Origin: an uncultured Pelagibacteraceae bacterium
GTDB lineage: Bacteria > Pseudomonadota > Alphaproteobacteria > Pelagibacterales > Pelagibacteraceae
Length of the DNA stretch: 64,000 nucleotides
Assembly (NCBI GenBank): GCA_902597875.1
Contig: CACJZK010000002.1
Coordinates: forward strand, 1 to 64,000
Direction: 5' to 3'
A program made the translations under genes and the position numbers. How positions within the stretch are numbered: the first letter of the stretch is position 1; every line of letters begins with the position of its first letter. Of the stretch, positions 25,553-35,841 are shown in pieces. The notes beneath the pieces were generated by a model. It was not told the DNA's origin. It did not search any database and worked only from the letters and a program-made list of their open reading frames with translations.

Positions 25553-27655
25553 TTAATGAGCAATTACAGCCAAAAGTAATAAAGCTACAATATTTGTAAT
25601 TTTTATCATTGGGTTCACTGCTGGCCCTGCTGTATCTTTATATGGATCTCCTACTGTATCACCAGTTACAGCAGCTTTATGCGCTTCAGAACCTTTTCCT
25701 CCATAGTTACCATCTTCTATAAATTTTTTCGCATTATCCCATGCACCTCCACCGGCTGTCATGGACACAGCCACGAAAAGACCCGTTATAATTACTCCCA
25801 ATAGCATCGCGCCTAAAGATGACAAAGCAGCTTCTAAACCACCTATAGGCAAAATAATAAAGTATAAAGCTATTGGAGATAAGACAGGCAGTAACGAAGG
25901 TATTATCATTTCTTTAATTGCTGCCTTAGTTAATAAATCAACCAATTTACCGTAATCAGGTTTTCTCTTACCTTTCATTATTCCAGGTATTTTTTTAAAT
26001 TGTCTTCTTACTTCAATAACAACAGCTCCACCAGCTCTACCAACAGCTTGCATTCCCATTGAACCAAATAAATAAGGTAGCATTCCACCTACTAGTAATC
26101 CTACGACAACAAAAGGATTAGACAAATCAAAACTTACATTTACATTTTCTAGTCTAGATCCCGCTACATTTGAAAAAAATTTAATATCTTCTGTATAAGC
26201 TGCAAATAAAACTAGAGCTCCTAACCCTGCTGATCCTATAGCATAACCTTTTGTTACAGCTTTTGTAGTATTTCCTACTGCATCTAAGGCATCAGTAGTT
26301 TTTCTAACACCTTTAGGCAGCTTTGACATTTCAGCAATACCTCCTGCATTGTCAGTAACTGGTCCATAAGCATCCAAAGCTACTACCATTCCAGTTAGGG
26401 CTAACATAGAAGTAACTGCGATAGCTATACCAAAAAGCCCAGCTAAGTGATTTGTAAATAAAATTCCTACAATAATTATTAGTGCTGGAATAGCTGTAGC
26501 TTCCATAGACACTGCTAAACCTTGAATAACATTTGTACCGTGGCCAGTGATAGATGATTTTGCAACCGTCTTGACTGGTCTGTAATTTGTACCGGTATAA
26601 TATTCAGTTACCCAAATTAATAATCCAGTTATAACTAACCCAGCTACTCCACAAATGTAAAGGCTAAAACCTGTAAATGAACTAGTTCCAATATTATAAG
26701 ACTGATTAAGGCCGACAACGGAGTCGGTTACCGGATATAAAATTATTAAAGAAAGTATAGCTGTTACAATAAATCCTTTATAAAGGGCACCCATTATATT
26801 TTTACTTTTTCCTAATTTTACGAAAAATGTGCCTATAATAGATGTTAATATACATGATGATCCTATAGCCAAAGGATAGATCATCATGTTTAAATCATTA
26901 ACAAAAAAAATTGAAGATAAAACCATTGTAGCTACGATCGTAACAGCATATGTTTCAAAAAGATCAGCTGCCATACCGGCGCAATCTCCAACATTGTCTC
27001 CCACATTATCAGCGATTACCGCAGGATTTCTTGGATCATCCTCTGGAATACCAGCTTCAACTTTTCCAACTAAATCAGCTCCAACATCAGCGCCTTTTGT
27101 AAAAATTCCTCCTCCTAATCTAGCAAAAATTGAGATTAAAGAAGCACCAAAACCTAATGCTACTAATGCATTTATAATTTCTCTATCGTCTACTCCAATT
27201 GAAATAAGAATAGTGTAATAAACTGTTATAGATAATAAAGCTAAACCAGCAACCAATAGACCGGTTATAGCTCCAGATTTGAATGCAATAGTTAAACCAT
27301 TTTGTAAACTTTTTCGTGAAGCCTCAGCTGTTCTAACATTAGCTTTTACAGAAATTAACATTCCAACATATCCAGCTACACCTGAAAGAAAAGCTCCAAT
27401 AAAATAACCAAGGCCAACAAGAAGATTAAAGAGGTAACTGACTATAATAAGAACAATAAATCCAACTATTGCGATAGTTTTATATTGTCGGTTCAAATAT
27501 GCCTTAGCACCGATTTGAATAGCTTCTGCTATTTCTTGCATTTTTTGATTACCAGGGCTAGATGATAAAATTTGTCCAGATAATAAATAACTGTAGGCGA
27601 CAGCTAAAATTCCTGTGAATGATATTAGATATAATAGTTCAAAACTTGATTCCAT
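25553..27655 (-). CDS. hppA: Membrane H+-translocating pyrophosphatase
   Basis: This 700-residue protein with about 16 membrane helices couples pyrophosphate hydrolysis to proton pumping. The substrate-binding motifs [37 protein letters not shown] (split here only in description) near 187 and [14 protein letters not shown] with [19 protein letters not shown] near the C-terminus are complete. The segment [10 protein letters not shown] has lysine where K+-dependent enzymes have alanine, marking it as the K+-independent class. Such pumps are typical of energy-limited marine alphaproteobacteria. Confidence 0.95.
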   Translation of the reverse strand: MESSFELLYLISFTGILAVAYSYLLSGQILSSSPGNQKMQEIAEAIQIGAKAYLNRQYKTIAIVGFIVLIIVSYLFNLLVGLGYFIGAFLSGVAGYVGMLISVKANVRTAEASRKSLQNGLTIAFKSGAITGLLVAGLALLSITVYYTILISIGVDDREIINALVALGFGASLISIFARLGGGIFTKGADVGADLVGKVEAGIPEDDPRNPAVIADNVGDNVGDCAGMAADLFETYAVTIVATMVLSSIFFVNDLNMMIYPLAIGSSCILTSIIGTFFVKLGKSKNIMGALYKGFIVTAILSLIILYPVTDSVVGLNQSYNIGTSSFTGFSLYICGVAGLVITGLLIWVTEYYTGTNYRPVKTVAKSSITGHGTNVIQGLAVSMEATAIPALIIIVGILFTNHLAGLFGIAIAVTSMLALTGMVVALDAYGPVTDNAGGIAEMSKLPKGVRKTTDALDAVGNTTKAVTKGYAIGSAGLGALVLFAAYTEDIKFFSNVAGSRLENVNVSFDLSNPFVVVGLLVGGMLPYLFGSMGMQAVGRAGGAVVIEVRRQFKKIPGIMKGKRKPDYGKLVDLLTKAAIKEMIIPSLLPVLSPIALYFIILPIGGLEAALSSLGAMLLGVIITGLFVAVSMTAGGGAWDNAKKFIEDGNYGGKGSEAHKAAVTGDTVGDPYKDTAGPAVNPMIKITNIVALLLLAVIAH

Positions 27656-27732
27656 AATTTAATAAAGTTCGCAAAATGCCAAATAAAATAAAGAAACGCA
27701 AGTTAATTAATATGAATATATGGTTAGTATTG

Positions 27733-28134
27733 TTATTTTTCTCTTATTTTTTTTGAAATTTTATCTAAAATTGCATTTAAATACTTAATCTGAGCCTTCT
27801 CTAGAAAGTGCTCTGAAGTCTTAATGTACTCGCTTATAATTACTTTTGTAGGGTTATTATGCTTAAACATAAGTTCAAATATAGCAGCGAATATTATCAA
27901 TTTTAACAATTTATCTGTTCTTTTTAAGTCTAAATCGTCATTTAAATATTTTTTTACTGTTTCTTCAATAAGTTCATTTCTTTCGATTGTTCCTTGTACA
28001 ACATCTTTAATGAATTTTTTGTATTGACTTTTAGGATATCTGATAACTTCATCTGGATTTAGTGATGAACCATAAAGTTTTTGTATTACTCTTATTCTTG
28101 GACTAATATTTGCTTTAATATTTTGTTGTATCAT
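27733..28134 (-). CDS. nusB: Transcription antitermination factor NusB
   Basis: This 133-residue all-helical protein matches NusB, which binds boxA RNA with S10 to prevent premature termination in rRNA operons. It has RIRVIQKLYG at the N-terminus, DKLLKLIIFAAIFELMF around residue 86 and KVIISEYIKTSEHFLEKAQIKYLNAILDKI at the C-terminus. It overlaps ribH by 4 bases at the end of the riboflavin operon, its usual position in alphaproteobacteria. Confidence 0.92.
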   Translation of the reverse strand: MIQQNIKANISPRIRVIQKLYGSSLNPDEVIRYPKSQYKKFIKDVVQGTIERNELIEETVKKYLNDDLDLKRTDKLLKLIIFAAIFELMFKHNNPTKVIISEYIKTSEHFLEKAQIKYLNAILDKISKKIREK

Positions 28135-28532
28135 TTAGAAACATTATAGTTTAGCACATTCAAAACAGCATCTACAGCTTCTTCACCTTTATTGTTTCTT
28201 GCTTTTGCTTGATCAGAATTTAGGCAAGTTAAAATTGCATTTCCAATAGGTTTTTTGTAAATAATTGATAGCTCTATGAGGCCGTTAGTAATTGCGTGAG
28301 AAATTAAATCGAAATTAGGAGTTTCACCCTTAATAATAATGCCTATAGCTACAAATCCATCAAACTTTTTAATATTTCTAGCTATAGTTACTGGTATTTC
28401 AAATGCTCCTGGAACGGTTATTTCGCTATGAGTTATTTTTTGTGATTTTAATTTATTATGAGCACTAACATATAAAGGTTTAGTATCATTATACATTGAA
28501 CGAACAAATAAAATTTTAGGTTTTTTTTTCAT
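28131..28532 (-). CDS. ribH: 6,7-dimethyl-8-ribityllumazine synthase
   Basis: This 133-residue enzyme joins the ribityl pyrimidine and dihydroxybutanone phosphate to lumazine, the penultimate riboflavin step. The motifs VPGAFEIPVTIARNI, FVAIGIIIKGETPNFDLIS and GNAILTCLNSDQAKARN are present. The family histidine of the ETxHxxxI motif is replaced: the sequence reads GETPNFDLIS. It overlaps ribB by 4 bases and nusB by 4. Confidence 0.93.
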   Translation of the reverse strand: MKKKPKILFVRSMYNDTKPLYVSAHNKLKSQKITHSEITVPGAFEIPVTIARNIKKFDGFVAIGIIIKGETPNFDLISHAITNGLIELSIIYKKPIGNAILTCLNSDQAKARNNKGEEAVDAVLNVLNYNVSK

Positions 28533-29587
28533 TTTATAATTTCTTGTTTGACGATCTTAATTCCATATCCTTTTAAAGCGATGATACGTTTTTTTGATCT
28601 AGATACTAGTATCATTTTTTTAATATTTAATTCCTTAATAATTTGAGCGCCAATTCCATAGTATCTTAATATTTTACCTGTTCCAGATGATGATGTAATT
28701 GGATTATTTCCCTTTACTAAAATAAGAGCAAAATTGTTATATTTTTTTAAATAATTTAAAGAACTTTTAAATAAATTTTTGTTAAAATTTAAAAAATTAT
28801 TTAAAATATTTGTTGAAATCACTCTAACCCTAGATGGCTTTGAAGAACTAAATTTTCCTTTTGTAATTGCATAATGTTCGGACCCATCTAATTTGTTTTT
28901 AAAAATTTTTAAATCAAATGTACCAAAATGTTTAATGTTTATTTTTTTTTGTGAGGTTTTTTTAATAAGTCTTTCAGTTTTTAATCTATATGAGATTAAA
29001 TCTTCAATTTTAGCTATTTTTAGTTTATGTTTTTTTGCAAAAGGAACTAAATCTTTATATCTAGCCATAGTTCCATCTTCGTTCATTACTTCACATATTA
29101 CAGCGCTAGGGTTTAATTTAGCTAGCTTTGATATATCAATAGAAGCTTCTGTGTGTCCGGCCCTTTCAAGAACTCCTCCGGCTTTCGCTACTAGAGGAAA
29201 AACATGACCAGGAGATACAATATGTTTTTTTGTTGAGCTAGGTTTAATAGCAACTTTAATAGTTTTTGCTCTATCAAAAGCCGAAATTCCTGTGGTTATT
29301 CCTTTTTTAGACTCTATGGAAACTGTAAAAGCCGTTTGAGTTCGGGATCTGTTAATCAAAGACATTAAAGGTAGATTCAATTTTTTCACTTTAGCGGAGG
29401 TTAAGGCTAAACAAATTAACCCTCTGCCATGTTTAGCCATAAAATTAATTTTTTTAGCATTAATTTTTGAAGCAGATACTACAAGGTCTCCCTCATTTTC
29501 TCTATCTTTGTCGTCGACAAGAATGAAAATTTTTCCTTTTTTTGCATCTTTAATAATCTGACTTATCGAAGTTGAGGTTTTTTTCAT
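28529..29587 (-). CDS. ribB: Dihydroxybutanone-phosphate synthase with degenerate RibA-like domain (RibBX type)
   Basis: This 352-residue protein has an intact N-terminal RibB domain: VDDKDRENEGDLVV, GRGLICLAL, SAFDRAKTI and SPGHVFPLVAKAGGVLERAGHTEAS. The C-terminal third (about 205-352) aligns with GTP cyclohydrolase II only loosely and contains none of the zinc-binding cysteines of the CxTGD...RCDCG motif. It should therefore make 3,4-dihydroxybutanone 4-phosphate but not open GTP. This fits the RibBX variant described in Proteobacteria. A separate RibA would be needed elsewhere in the genome. Confidence 0.9.
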   Translation of the reverse strand: MKKTSTSISQIIKDAKKGKIFILVDDKDRENEGDLVVSASKINAKKINFMAKHGRGLICLALTSAKVKKLNLPLMSLINRSRTQTAFTVSIESKKGITTGISAFDRAKTIKVAIKPSSTKKHIVSPGHVFPLVAKAGGVLERAGHTEASIDISKLAKLNPSAVICEVMNEDGTMARYKDLVPFAKKHKLKIAKIEDLISYRLKTERLIKKTSQKKINIKHFGTFDLKIFKNKLDGSEHYAITKGKFSSSKPSRVRVISTNILNNFLNFNKNLFKSSLNYLKKYNNFALILVKGNNPITSSSGTGKILRYYGIGAQIIKELNIKKMILVSRSKKRIIALKGYGIKIVKQEIIK

Positions 29588-29588
29588 A

Positions 29589-30185
29589 TTATTTTTTTAA
29601 ATTAATTATATATTTATTGAAAATATCAAATTCCACATTTACTAAATCACCCTTTTTCAAATTAATCAAATTTGTAAGCTTAAGAGTATGTGGAATGATT
29701 GTGATTTCAAAACTATTAGATTTGACTTTTGAGATTGTTAAGGAAATACCATTAATTGATATTGATCCTTTTTCTACAACAAATTTTTTATGTTTTTTAA
29801 TAATTGATAGATTTACGATCCATGCTTTATCAATAATCTTTATTTTATTAACTATTGAAGTAGTATCAACATGACCCTGGGTATAATGTCCAGAAATTTT
29901 TTTTCCATGATATATAGATTTTTCTATATTAATAATCTTACCGACTTTAGCATTTTTAAAATTAGATCTATTGATTGTTTCCCTAGATAAATAAAATAAA
30001 AAGGAGTCTCTTTTTATTCTGATTAATGTTAAACAAACGCCATCACAACAAACAGACTCTCCAATATCTGACTTTTTAAAATTTATATTGGATGAAATTT
30101 CAATTACTAAACTTCCCTTTACATATTTGGGATTTCTTTTAATAGATTTAATTAATCCTTGGTTATAAACAATTCCATTAAACAT
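29589..30185 (-). CDS. ribE: Riboflavin synthase alpha chain
   Basis: This 198-residue enzyme dismutates two lumazines to riboflavin. The two-fold repeated fold is visible: [15 protein letters not shown] with ESVCCDGVCLTLI in the first half and GHYTQGHVDTTSIV with KGSISINGISLTI in the second. The first residues normally read MFTGIV. It starts one base overlapping the end of ribD and ends 2 bases before ribB. Confidence 0.93.
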   Translation of the reverse strand: MFNGIVYNQGLIKSIKRNPKYVKGSLVIEISSNINFKKSDIGESVCCDGVCLTLIRIKRDSFLFYLSRETINRSNFKNAKVGKIINIEKSIYHGKKISGHYTQGHVDTTSIVNKIKIIDKAWIVNLSIIKKHKKFVVEKGSISINGISLTISKVKSNSFEITIIPHTLKLTNLINLKKGDLVNVEFDIFNKYIINLKK

Positions 30186-31279
30186 TATTTTAATTTAACT
30201 TTATAGAGAAAGTCTCCTAATAGGTTAACATTAATTTTATTTTTCAAATTTAAGTTTTTTATAATATTAATTTTTCCATAATTAATACCGTTTTTTTTAA
30301 GATTATAATTGCTCTTAAATACAAATAGATTATGAACAAACCTTCCTAGAATTAAAAAATTTAAAAAACACATGCCACTTTCTACCAAAATTCTGGAAAT
30401 ACCTAAATCTCTTAAATTGCTTAAGATTAATTTGAAATCTTTTTTATTTTTCATATTTTTTTGTTGAATAATTTTAATTCCTTTTGAGTTAAAATATTTT
30501 TTTTTCTCTTTATTGTAAGTGGTTGTAAATAGAATGATTTTCCTTTTTGATTTTTCTTTAACAATCTTACTATTCTTTTTTAATTTAAAAAAACGATCAA
30601 TTATTACTATGGATGGCGATTTATTTTCTAATCCCTCTAGTCTACAATTTAATCTAGAATTATCATCATTAATCGTTTTTGAAGTTGTTAAAATACAATC
30701 ATAAGAAGTTCTTAATAAATGAGCTCTTTTTCTAGAATGTTTATTAGTAATCCATTTTGATCTTTTGTTTTTATAGAAAAAATCTCTAGAAATGGCAATT
30801 TTGGCATCTATATACGGTAATAATTTTTTGTGTTTTAAAAAATAACTTTTATAAAAATCTAGTCCAAATTTTCTTGCAATATCACTGACAACTTTTATTT
30901 TTGATTTTTTAAAATCTAAAAGAGATTTTTTTCTAGTTCTTGAATCTAAATCAAAGACTGAAAAGAAAACATTTTTAATTTTTTTTTTAACAATTTTTTT
31001 TGTACAAGGAGGTGTAACACCAAAATGAGAACATGGCTCTAAAGTTACATATAAATTACTATCTTTAAAATTTATACTTTTTTTAAGTGCATTAAATTCT
31101 GCATGAGGTCTTCCAAGTAAAGATGTTCTTCCTGATGATAAAACTGTATCATTATTCTCAATTATGCATCCAACTGACGGATTAGTTCCAGTAGAACCCA
31201 AGTTAACTTTAGCCTGTTCAAAAGCTAGTGAGATATAATATAAATGTTTTGATTTAAGATTACTTTTGAGATTTGCCAT
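30185..31279 (-). CDS. ribD: Bifunctional riboflavin deaminase-reductase
   Basis: This 364-residue enzyme deaminates and then reduces the early pyrimidine intermediate. The N-terminal deaminase has the zinc site HAEFNALK and [12 protein letters not shown]; the C-terminal reductase is more divergent, with [44 protein letters not shown]-type sequence and [15 protein letters not shown]. It overlaps nrdR by 20 bases. The deaminase portion is clearer than the reductase portion. Confidence 0.92.
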   Translation of the reverse strand: MANLKSNLKSKHLYYISLAFEQAKVNLGSTGTNPSVGCIIENNDTVLSSGRTSLLGRPHAEFNALKKSINFKDSNLYVTLEPCSHFGVTPPCTKKIVKKKIKNVFFSVFDLDSRTRKKSLLDFKKSKIKVVSDIARKFGLDFYKSYFLKHKKLLPYIDAKIAISRDFFYKNKRSKWITNKHSRKRAHLLRTSYDCILTTSKTINDDNSRLNCRLEGLENKSPSIVIIDRFFKLKKNSKIVKEKSKRKIILFTTTYNKEKKKYFNSKGIKIIQQKNMKNKKDFKLILSNLRDLGISRILVESGMCFLNFLILGRFVHNLFVFKSNYNLKKNGINYGKINIIKNLNLKNKINVNLLGDFLYKVKLK

Positions 31280-31724
31280 CTAATTCCTCAATATATTCTC
31301 CAAAGTCACCTATTTCTTTGAAATTTTTATATACTGAGGCAAATCTTATATACGCTATTTTGTCCAAATCTTTTAATGTATCCATCACTTTTTTCCCTAT
31401 TACGCTAGATTGAATTTCAGACTGCCCCATTTCTTCAAGTTCTCTTGATATTCTAGAAACTACTTTTTCGGTTGTGTCAGAGTCTATTGGTCTTTTTTTT
31501 AAAGCTGTGAAAAAAGACTTGGCAAGTTTTTCTCTATCAAAAGGAGATCTTCTTCCATTTTTTTTTATGACTGTTAACTCTCTGAACTGAACTCTTTCGA
31601 ATGTAGTAAATCTTTGTCCACCGCTACAAGTGCAAAATCTTCTTCTTCTGATAGCTGTCCCATCCTCTGTAGGTCTAGAGTCAACTACTGACGTATCTTT
31701 CTCTCTACAAAAAGGACAAAGCAT
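31260..31724 (-). CDS. nrdR: Ribonucleotide reductase repressor NrdR
   Basis: This 154-residue regulator senses dATP/ATP and represses nrd genes. It has the N-terminal zinc ribbon [18 protein letters not shown] and [21 protein letters not shown] (the second pair reads CTCSGG where CxxC is usual) and the ATP-cone domain [20 protein letters not shown]. Its usual place between glyA and ribD is kept; it lies 3 bases downstream of glyA. Confidence 0.94.
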   Translation of the reverse strand: MLCPFCREKDTSVVDSRPTEDGTAIRRRRFCTCSGGQRFTTFERVQFRELTVIKKNGRRSPFDREKLAKSFFTALKKRPIDSDTTEKVVSRISRELEEMGQSEIQSSVIGKKVMDTLKDLDKIAYIRFASVYKNFKEIGDFGEYIEELDGKSQK

Positions 31725-31727
31725 AAG

Positions 31728-33044
31728 TTAATTTTTTAATAAATGTTTGTATATAGGAAATTTAGAACAAAGTTCAACGACTTCTTTCTTAACTTCTTGT
31801 TCGGTTTTACTGTTGTCATTAGGATTTTGAGATAATCCTTTAACTACCTTAGTAATTAATTCTCCAACTTTTTTAAACTCATTTAATCCAAAGCCTCTAG
31901 TAGTTGCGGCTTGAGAACCTAGACGAATTCCAGAAGTCACAGTCATTTTCTCAGTATCAAACGGTATACCGTTTTTATTACATGTAATGTTAGCTTTGCA
32001 TAAACTCACTTCTGCAGCTTTTCCTGTTACTTTAAAAGGTCTAAGATCTACTAACATTAAATGTGTGTCTGTTCCGCCAGAAAAAATTTTAAATCCATTA
32101 TTTTTTAATGTTTCTGATAAAATTTTTGCATTAGCTAAAACTGATTGTATATATTCTTTAAATGAAGGGTCTAGTGCCTCTTTAAAAGCAACTGCCTTCG
32201 CTGCTATTACATGCATTAAAGGTCCTCCTTGATAACCTGGAAAAACCGCAGAATTAAATTTTTTATATAAGTCTTCTCTATTGGTCAGAATTATGCCCCC
32301 TCTTCCACCTCTAAGAACTTTATGTGTTGTAGATGTTACTACGTCTGCATATTCAACAGGATTAGGATAACCTTTACCTGCTACTAGACCAGAAAAATGT
32401 GCCATGTCTACCATCAAATAAGAATTTATTTTATCTGCTATTTTTCTAAATTTTTTAAAATCTATAACTCTTGAGTAAGCGCTACCACCAGCTATAATCA
32501 GTTTTGGTTTGTGCTCTAACGCTAACTCCTCAATCTTGTCGTAGTCAATCAATCCCGTAACTTCATCAACTTCATAATGAAAAGCTTTTAACCATTTACC
32601 TGATTGCGCAACTTTAGCTCCATGTGTTAAATGACCTCCAGAATTTAAGCTCATACCAAGTATTGGGTCTCCAGGATTTAAAAGCGCAAGATATACTGCT
32701 CCATTTGCTTGAGCTCCAGAATGCGGTTGTACATTAGCGTACTTACAGTTAAAAAGTTTTTTAACTCGCTCTAGAGCAAGTTCTTCTGCTTTATCAACGA
32801 ATTCACAACCACCATAATATCTTTTTGAAGGATAACCTTCTGCATATTTATTTGTCATGATAGATCCTTGAGCATCTAAAACAGCTTTAGAAACTATATT
32901 TTCAGATGCAATCAGTTCAATATGTTCTTGTTGTCTTTGAAGTTCAAGTTTAATAGAACTGAATAATTCAGGGTCAGTGTTTGATAAATCATTATCAAAG
33001 TAATTTTGATAATCATTTGAAGTATATTTGCTAAATTTAGACAT
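31728..33044 (-). CDS. glyA: Serine hydroxymethyltransferase
   Basis: This 438-residue PLP enzyme interconverts serine and glycine with tetrahydrofolate. The PLP lysine lies in [14 protein letters not shown], preceded by [20 protein letters not shown]; the N-terminal [11 protein letters not shown] and [20 protein letters not shown] are typical. It links to one-carbon metabolism fed by the DmdA-like demethylase at the other end of the window. It heads the nrdR-rib operon after rpiB; there is no space upstream (9 bases) for a glycine riboswitch. Confidence 0.96.
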   Translation of the reverse strand: MSKFSKYTSNDYQNYFDNDLSNTDPELFSSIKLELQRQQEHIELIASENIVSKAVLDAQGSIMTNKYAEGYPSKRYYGGCEFVDKAEELALERVKKLFNCKYANVQPHSGAQANGAVYLALLNPGDPILGMSLNSGGHLTHGAKVAQSGKWLKAFHYEVDEVTGLIDYDKIEELALEHKPKLIIAGGSAYSRVIDFKKFRKIADKINSYLMVDMAHFSGLVAGKGYPNPVEYADVVTSTTHKVLRGGRGGIILTNREDLYKKFNSAVFPGYQGGPLMHVIAAKAVAFKEALDPSFKEYIQSVLANAKILSETLKNNGFKIFSGGTDTHLMLVDLRPFKVTGKAAEVSLCKANITCNKNGIPFDTEKMTVTSGIRLGSQAATTRGFGLNEFKKVGELITKVVKGLSQNPNDNSKTEQEVKKEVVELCSKFPIYKHLLKN

Positions 33045-33053
33045 TTTAAAATA

Positions 33054-33491
33054 TTAAATTTTTTTAACTCTTCTTAGATGTCTTCCACCTTGAAATTTAG
33101 TATTAATAAAAATTTTAATCAATTTCATAGCATCTTGTTTTTTTGTTAATCTTGATCCTAAAGCAATAATATTAGCATTATTATGTTCTCTGGACAAACG
33201 TGTAGATTTCGCATTATAGCATACTGCTGCCCTAATTCCTTTAATTTTATTGGCTGAAATTGCCATTCCAGTTCCAGAGCCACAAACTAAAACACCAATA
33301 TCACTTTTTTTGGAAGAAATTCTTCTAGCTAGTTTTTTTGCATAATCTGGATAATCAACTGATTTTAATTCGAATGGGCCAAGATCAATTATAAAAATAT
33401 TTTGCCTTATTAAAAAGTTTTTTATTTGTTCTTTAAGCTTATACCCAGCGTGATCTGAAGAAATACAAATTTTTTTAAAAATTGAATTCAA
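33054..33491 (-). CDS. rpiB: Ribose-5-phosphate isomerase B
   Basis: This 145-residue RpiB/LacAB-type sugar isomerase interconverts ribose 5-phosphate and ribulose 5-phosphate. It has ICISSDHAGYKLKEQIKNFL, YPDYAKKLA, the catalytic cysteine in VLVCGSGTGMAISANKIKGIRA, and SREHNNANIIALG. It lies 9 bases upstream of glyA, a common alphaproteobacterial pairing. Confidence 0.94.
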   Translation of the reverse strand: MNSIFKKICISSDHAGYKLKEQIKNFLIRQNIFIIDLGPFELKSVDYPDYAKKLARRISSKKSDIGVLVCGSGTGMAISANKIKGIRAAVCYNAKSTRLSREHNNANIIALGSRLTKKQDAMKLIKIFINTKFQGGRHLRRVKKI

Positions 33492-34088
33492 TTAATTGAA
33501 TCTGTTCTCTAAAATGCAAGCAACAATATGTATTCTATTTTGCTCACCGCCATTAAAAAAGTTATGATATCTCGTATTATTAGTAATCCAAACTTTTCCA
33601 TCCGCTGGCATATGTTTGGCAACGTCTTCGATAACCATTTTACATCCAGGATTAGTTATTATTGGAATATGTAATCTTGGTTCAGGATCTTTATGCCAAC
33701 TTAATGTTGATCTAGGTTCTTTTAATAATATTCTAACTCTTCCTAACTTAAATTTAGAACTTAAAACTTTATAAACTTCTTCAAAATAAGTATTTTTAAA
33801 ATCACTTGTTAGCTCAGTGTATTTGGACTCGTCTATAGGCTTATCTCTGGCTACTTCTTTTCCTGTTTCATCGGGTTTAGTCCAATAAATACCTCTTACA
33901 TTATGTCCTTGGATTGAACTTTCATCTCCTGGAATTCTATTCATCGGTATTGCATGAAAATTAGTTATACCGAGTGTTTGATATTTTGATTTTTTCAAAA
34001 TAGTCTCTAAATCTGCCCTTAATTTTTTAATATCAAAGGATAGGTCTGGTACTTGATAAAAATCTTCAAATGTTTGTGAATTGGACAT
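33492..34088 (-). CDS. Aspartyl/asparaginyl beta-hydroxylase-like 2-oxoglutarate oxygenase
   Basis: This 198-residue protein has the Fe(II)/2-oxoglutarate pattern: His132 and Asp134 in STLSWHKDPEPRLHIPI, His175 in NTRYHNFFNGG and Arg185 in NRIHIVA, with conserved TNPGCKMVIED between. The overall pattern resembles the Asp/Asn beta-hydroxylase family rather than JmjC. The substrate is unknown; free amino acid derivatives, lipids or protein side chains are all possible. It directly abuts rpiB (33491/33492) but functional linkage is not evident. Confidence 0.78.
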   Translation of the reverse strand: MSNSQTFEDFYQVPDLSFDIKKLRADLETILKKSKYQTLGITNFHAIPMNRIPGDESSIQGHNVRGIYWTKPDETGKEVARDKPIDESKYTELTSDFKNTYFEEVYKVLSSKFKLGRVRILLKEPRSTLSWHKDPEPRLHIPIITNPGCKMVIEDVAKHMPADGKVWITNNTRYHNFFNGGEQNRIHIVACILENRFN

Positions 34089-34167
34089 AAATAACTATTA
34101 AAGTACTTTGTTTATAAGGTATAATACTATATTTGTCGCATAAAAAAATTAAATATAAATTAAAAAA

Positions 34168-35163
34168 ATGAAGATTTTAGGCAAATTTCCATCAACAAGA
34201 TTGAGAAGGACTCGCAAAAAAGACTGGGTAAGACGTTTGGTTTCGGAAAATAATCTTTCTACAGATGACCTTATATTACCTATTTTTATTAGAGAAGGAA
34301 AAAATAAAATTGAAAAAATTAAAACAATGCCAGGTATAAATCGTTATTCAATAGATAAAGTCAATAAGGTAGTTGAAAATGCATGCAAAAGAAAAATACC
34401 CCTGGTTGCCCTCTTTCCTTATACACCGAATAAAAATAAAAATAATTTTGGGACTGAAGCTCTTAATGAAGATAATTTAGTGTGTAAAGCTTTGAGGTCA
34501 ATAAAAAAAAATTTCAAAGAAATTGGAGTTATGTGTGATGTTGCTTTAGATCCATATACAAATCATGGTCACGATGGTATATTAAAAGACTTAGATGTAC
34601 ATAATGATATAACTTTGGAAGTTTTAAAAAAACAATCTTTATTACAAGCTCAAATGGGTTGCGATATTATAGCTCCTTCGGACATGATGGACGGTAGAGT
34701 TGGCGCAATAAGAGAAATTTTAGATAAAAATGATTATAAAGATACAAAAATTTTATCTTACGCTGTTAAATATGCTTCAAATTTTTATGGTCCATTTAGA
34801 GATGCTGTAGGTTCAAATAAAAAACTCAAAGGAAATAAAAAATCATACCAAATGGATTTTAAAAATTCGAACGAAGCTTTACGTGAAGTTGGTTTGGATA
34901 TTAAAGAAGGTGCTGATATGGTAATGGTAAAACCTGGTATGCCTTACCTTGATATAATTAAATTAATAAAAGACAATTTCAAAATACCAGTTTTTTCCTA
35001 TCAAGTATCTGGCGAATATAGTTTAATTAAAAATGGCATCAAAAATAAATTAATAAATAATGAAGCTATTCTCGAAAGTTTGATTTCATTAAAAAGAGCA
35101 GGATCCTCAGCAATAATAACTTATTTTGCATTAGAAATAGCAGACAAAATTAAAAACAATTAA
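34168..35163 (+). CDS. hemB: Delta-aminolevulinic acid dehydratase (porphobilinogen synthase)
   Basis: This 331-residue enzyme condenses two 5-aminolevulinates to porphobilinogen. The Schiff-base lysines lie in ILSYAVKYASNFYGPFRDA and MVMVKPGMPYLDII. The metal region reads CDVALDPYTNHGHDG, with aspartates in place of the zinc-binding cysteines, so this is the Mg-type enzyme. It is transcribed alone, divergent from the hydroxylase gene (79-bp gap) and convergent with recO, overlapping it by 4 bases. Confidence 0.95.
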   Translation: MKILGKFPSTRLRRTRKKDWVRRLVSENNLSTDDLILPIFIREGKNKIEKIKTMPGINRYSIDKVNKVVENACKRKIPLVALFPYTPNKNKNNFGTEALNEDNLVCKALRSIKKNFKEIGVMCDVALDPYTNHGHDGILKDLDVHNDITLEVLKKQSLLQAQMGCDIIAPSDMMDGRVGAIREILDKNDYKDTKILSYAVKYASNFYGPFRDAVGSNKKLKGNKKSYQMDFKNSNEALREVGLDIKEGADMVMVKPGMPYLDIIKLIKDNFKIPVFSYQVSGEYSLIKNGIKNKLINNEAILESLISLKRAGSSAIITYFALEIADKIKNN

Positions 35164-35840
35164 TTATAGTAGTTTTCTAATAAGACTCTTGATCTTGGAA
35201 AAATTAAATTATTTTGAATGAAGAATTTATTCAACATTATTTTTCTTGTAAAACTTAAAGCTAATTTTATTAAATCATTATTGACATCATAATTTGTAGA
35301 TAATTTAAAAATAAATCCTGGAACCTTATATTTAATATTGTCAATCTCTATCTCAGAAATTTTATTCGGTTCTGAGGCATTATTTTTAAATTGAGATAAA
35401 TTTACATCAAATCCAAGCTCTCTAATAAGTTTTAACTCCCAGTCTATATATGAGAAAATCCATTTTTCATTATTTAGTTCATTTATGAAATTATCTAATG
35501 AAAGATAAATATTTTTATATGATTGAGCTTCTGGTAAAAGCGAGTTTAATAAAGATGTAAGCGAGAGAAGAGCTGATGTTTTTGTTTTGTCATTGAAATA
35601 TTTAGGGGATATAGCCTGCATCAATTCAGTCTTAAAATATCCAATTTTGTTTTCGTTTTTGTTATTGTAAAAAACAAAAATTTTATTAGAAATTTGCAAA
35701 TAGTTTCTAACTTTTCTAGAATTACCTCCATAAACTATGCCGCTTACTTTTCCAAATGAATTTGTAAATACATTTACTATATTTGCATTTTCTCTAAATT
35801 TTCTTTTTGAAAGAAGATAGCCTTCATCTTGCCAAATCAT
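35160..35840 (-). CDS. recO: DNA repair protein RecO
   Basis: This 226-residue RecO helps RecF-pathway loading of RecA onto single-stranded DNA. It has the N-terminal OB-fold (DEGYLLSKRKFRENANIVNVFTNSFGKVSGIVYGG split) and a short helical C-terminal domain without zinc-finger cysteines. It is one base downstream of rnc; the era gene commonly found between rnc and recO is absent. The identity is supported by context as well as the N-terminal pattern. Confidence 0.88.
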   Translation of the reverse strand: MIWQDEGYLLSKRKFRENANIVNVFTNSFGKVSGIVYGGNSRKVRNYLQISNKIFVFYNNKNENKIGYFKTELMQAISPKYFNDKTKTSALLSLTSLLNSLLPEAQSYKNIYLSLDNFINELNNEKWIFSYIDWELKLIRELGFDVNLSQFKNNASEPNKISEIEIDNIKYKVPGFIFKLSTNYDVNNDLIKLALSFTRKIMLNKFFIQNNLIFPRSRVLLENYYN

Positions 35841-35841
35841 T

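Noticed and set aside
33045-33053. Glycine riboswitch before glyA
   Set aside because: Only 9 bases separate rpiB and glyA.
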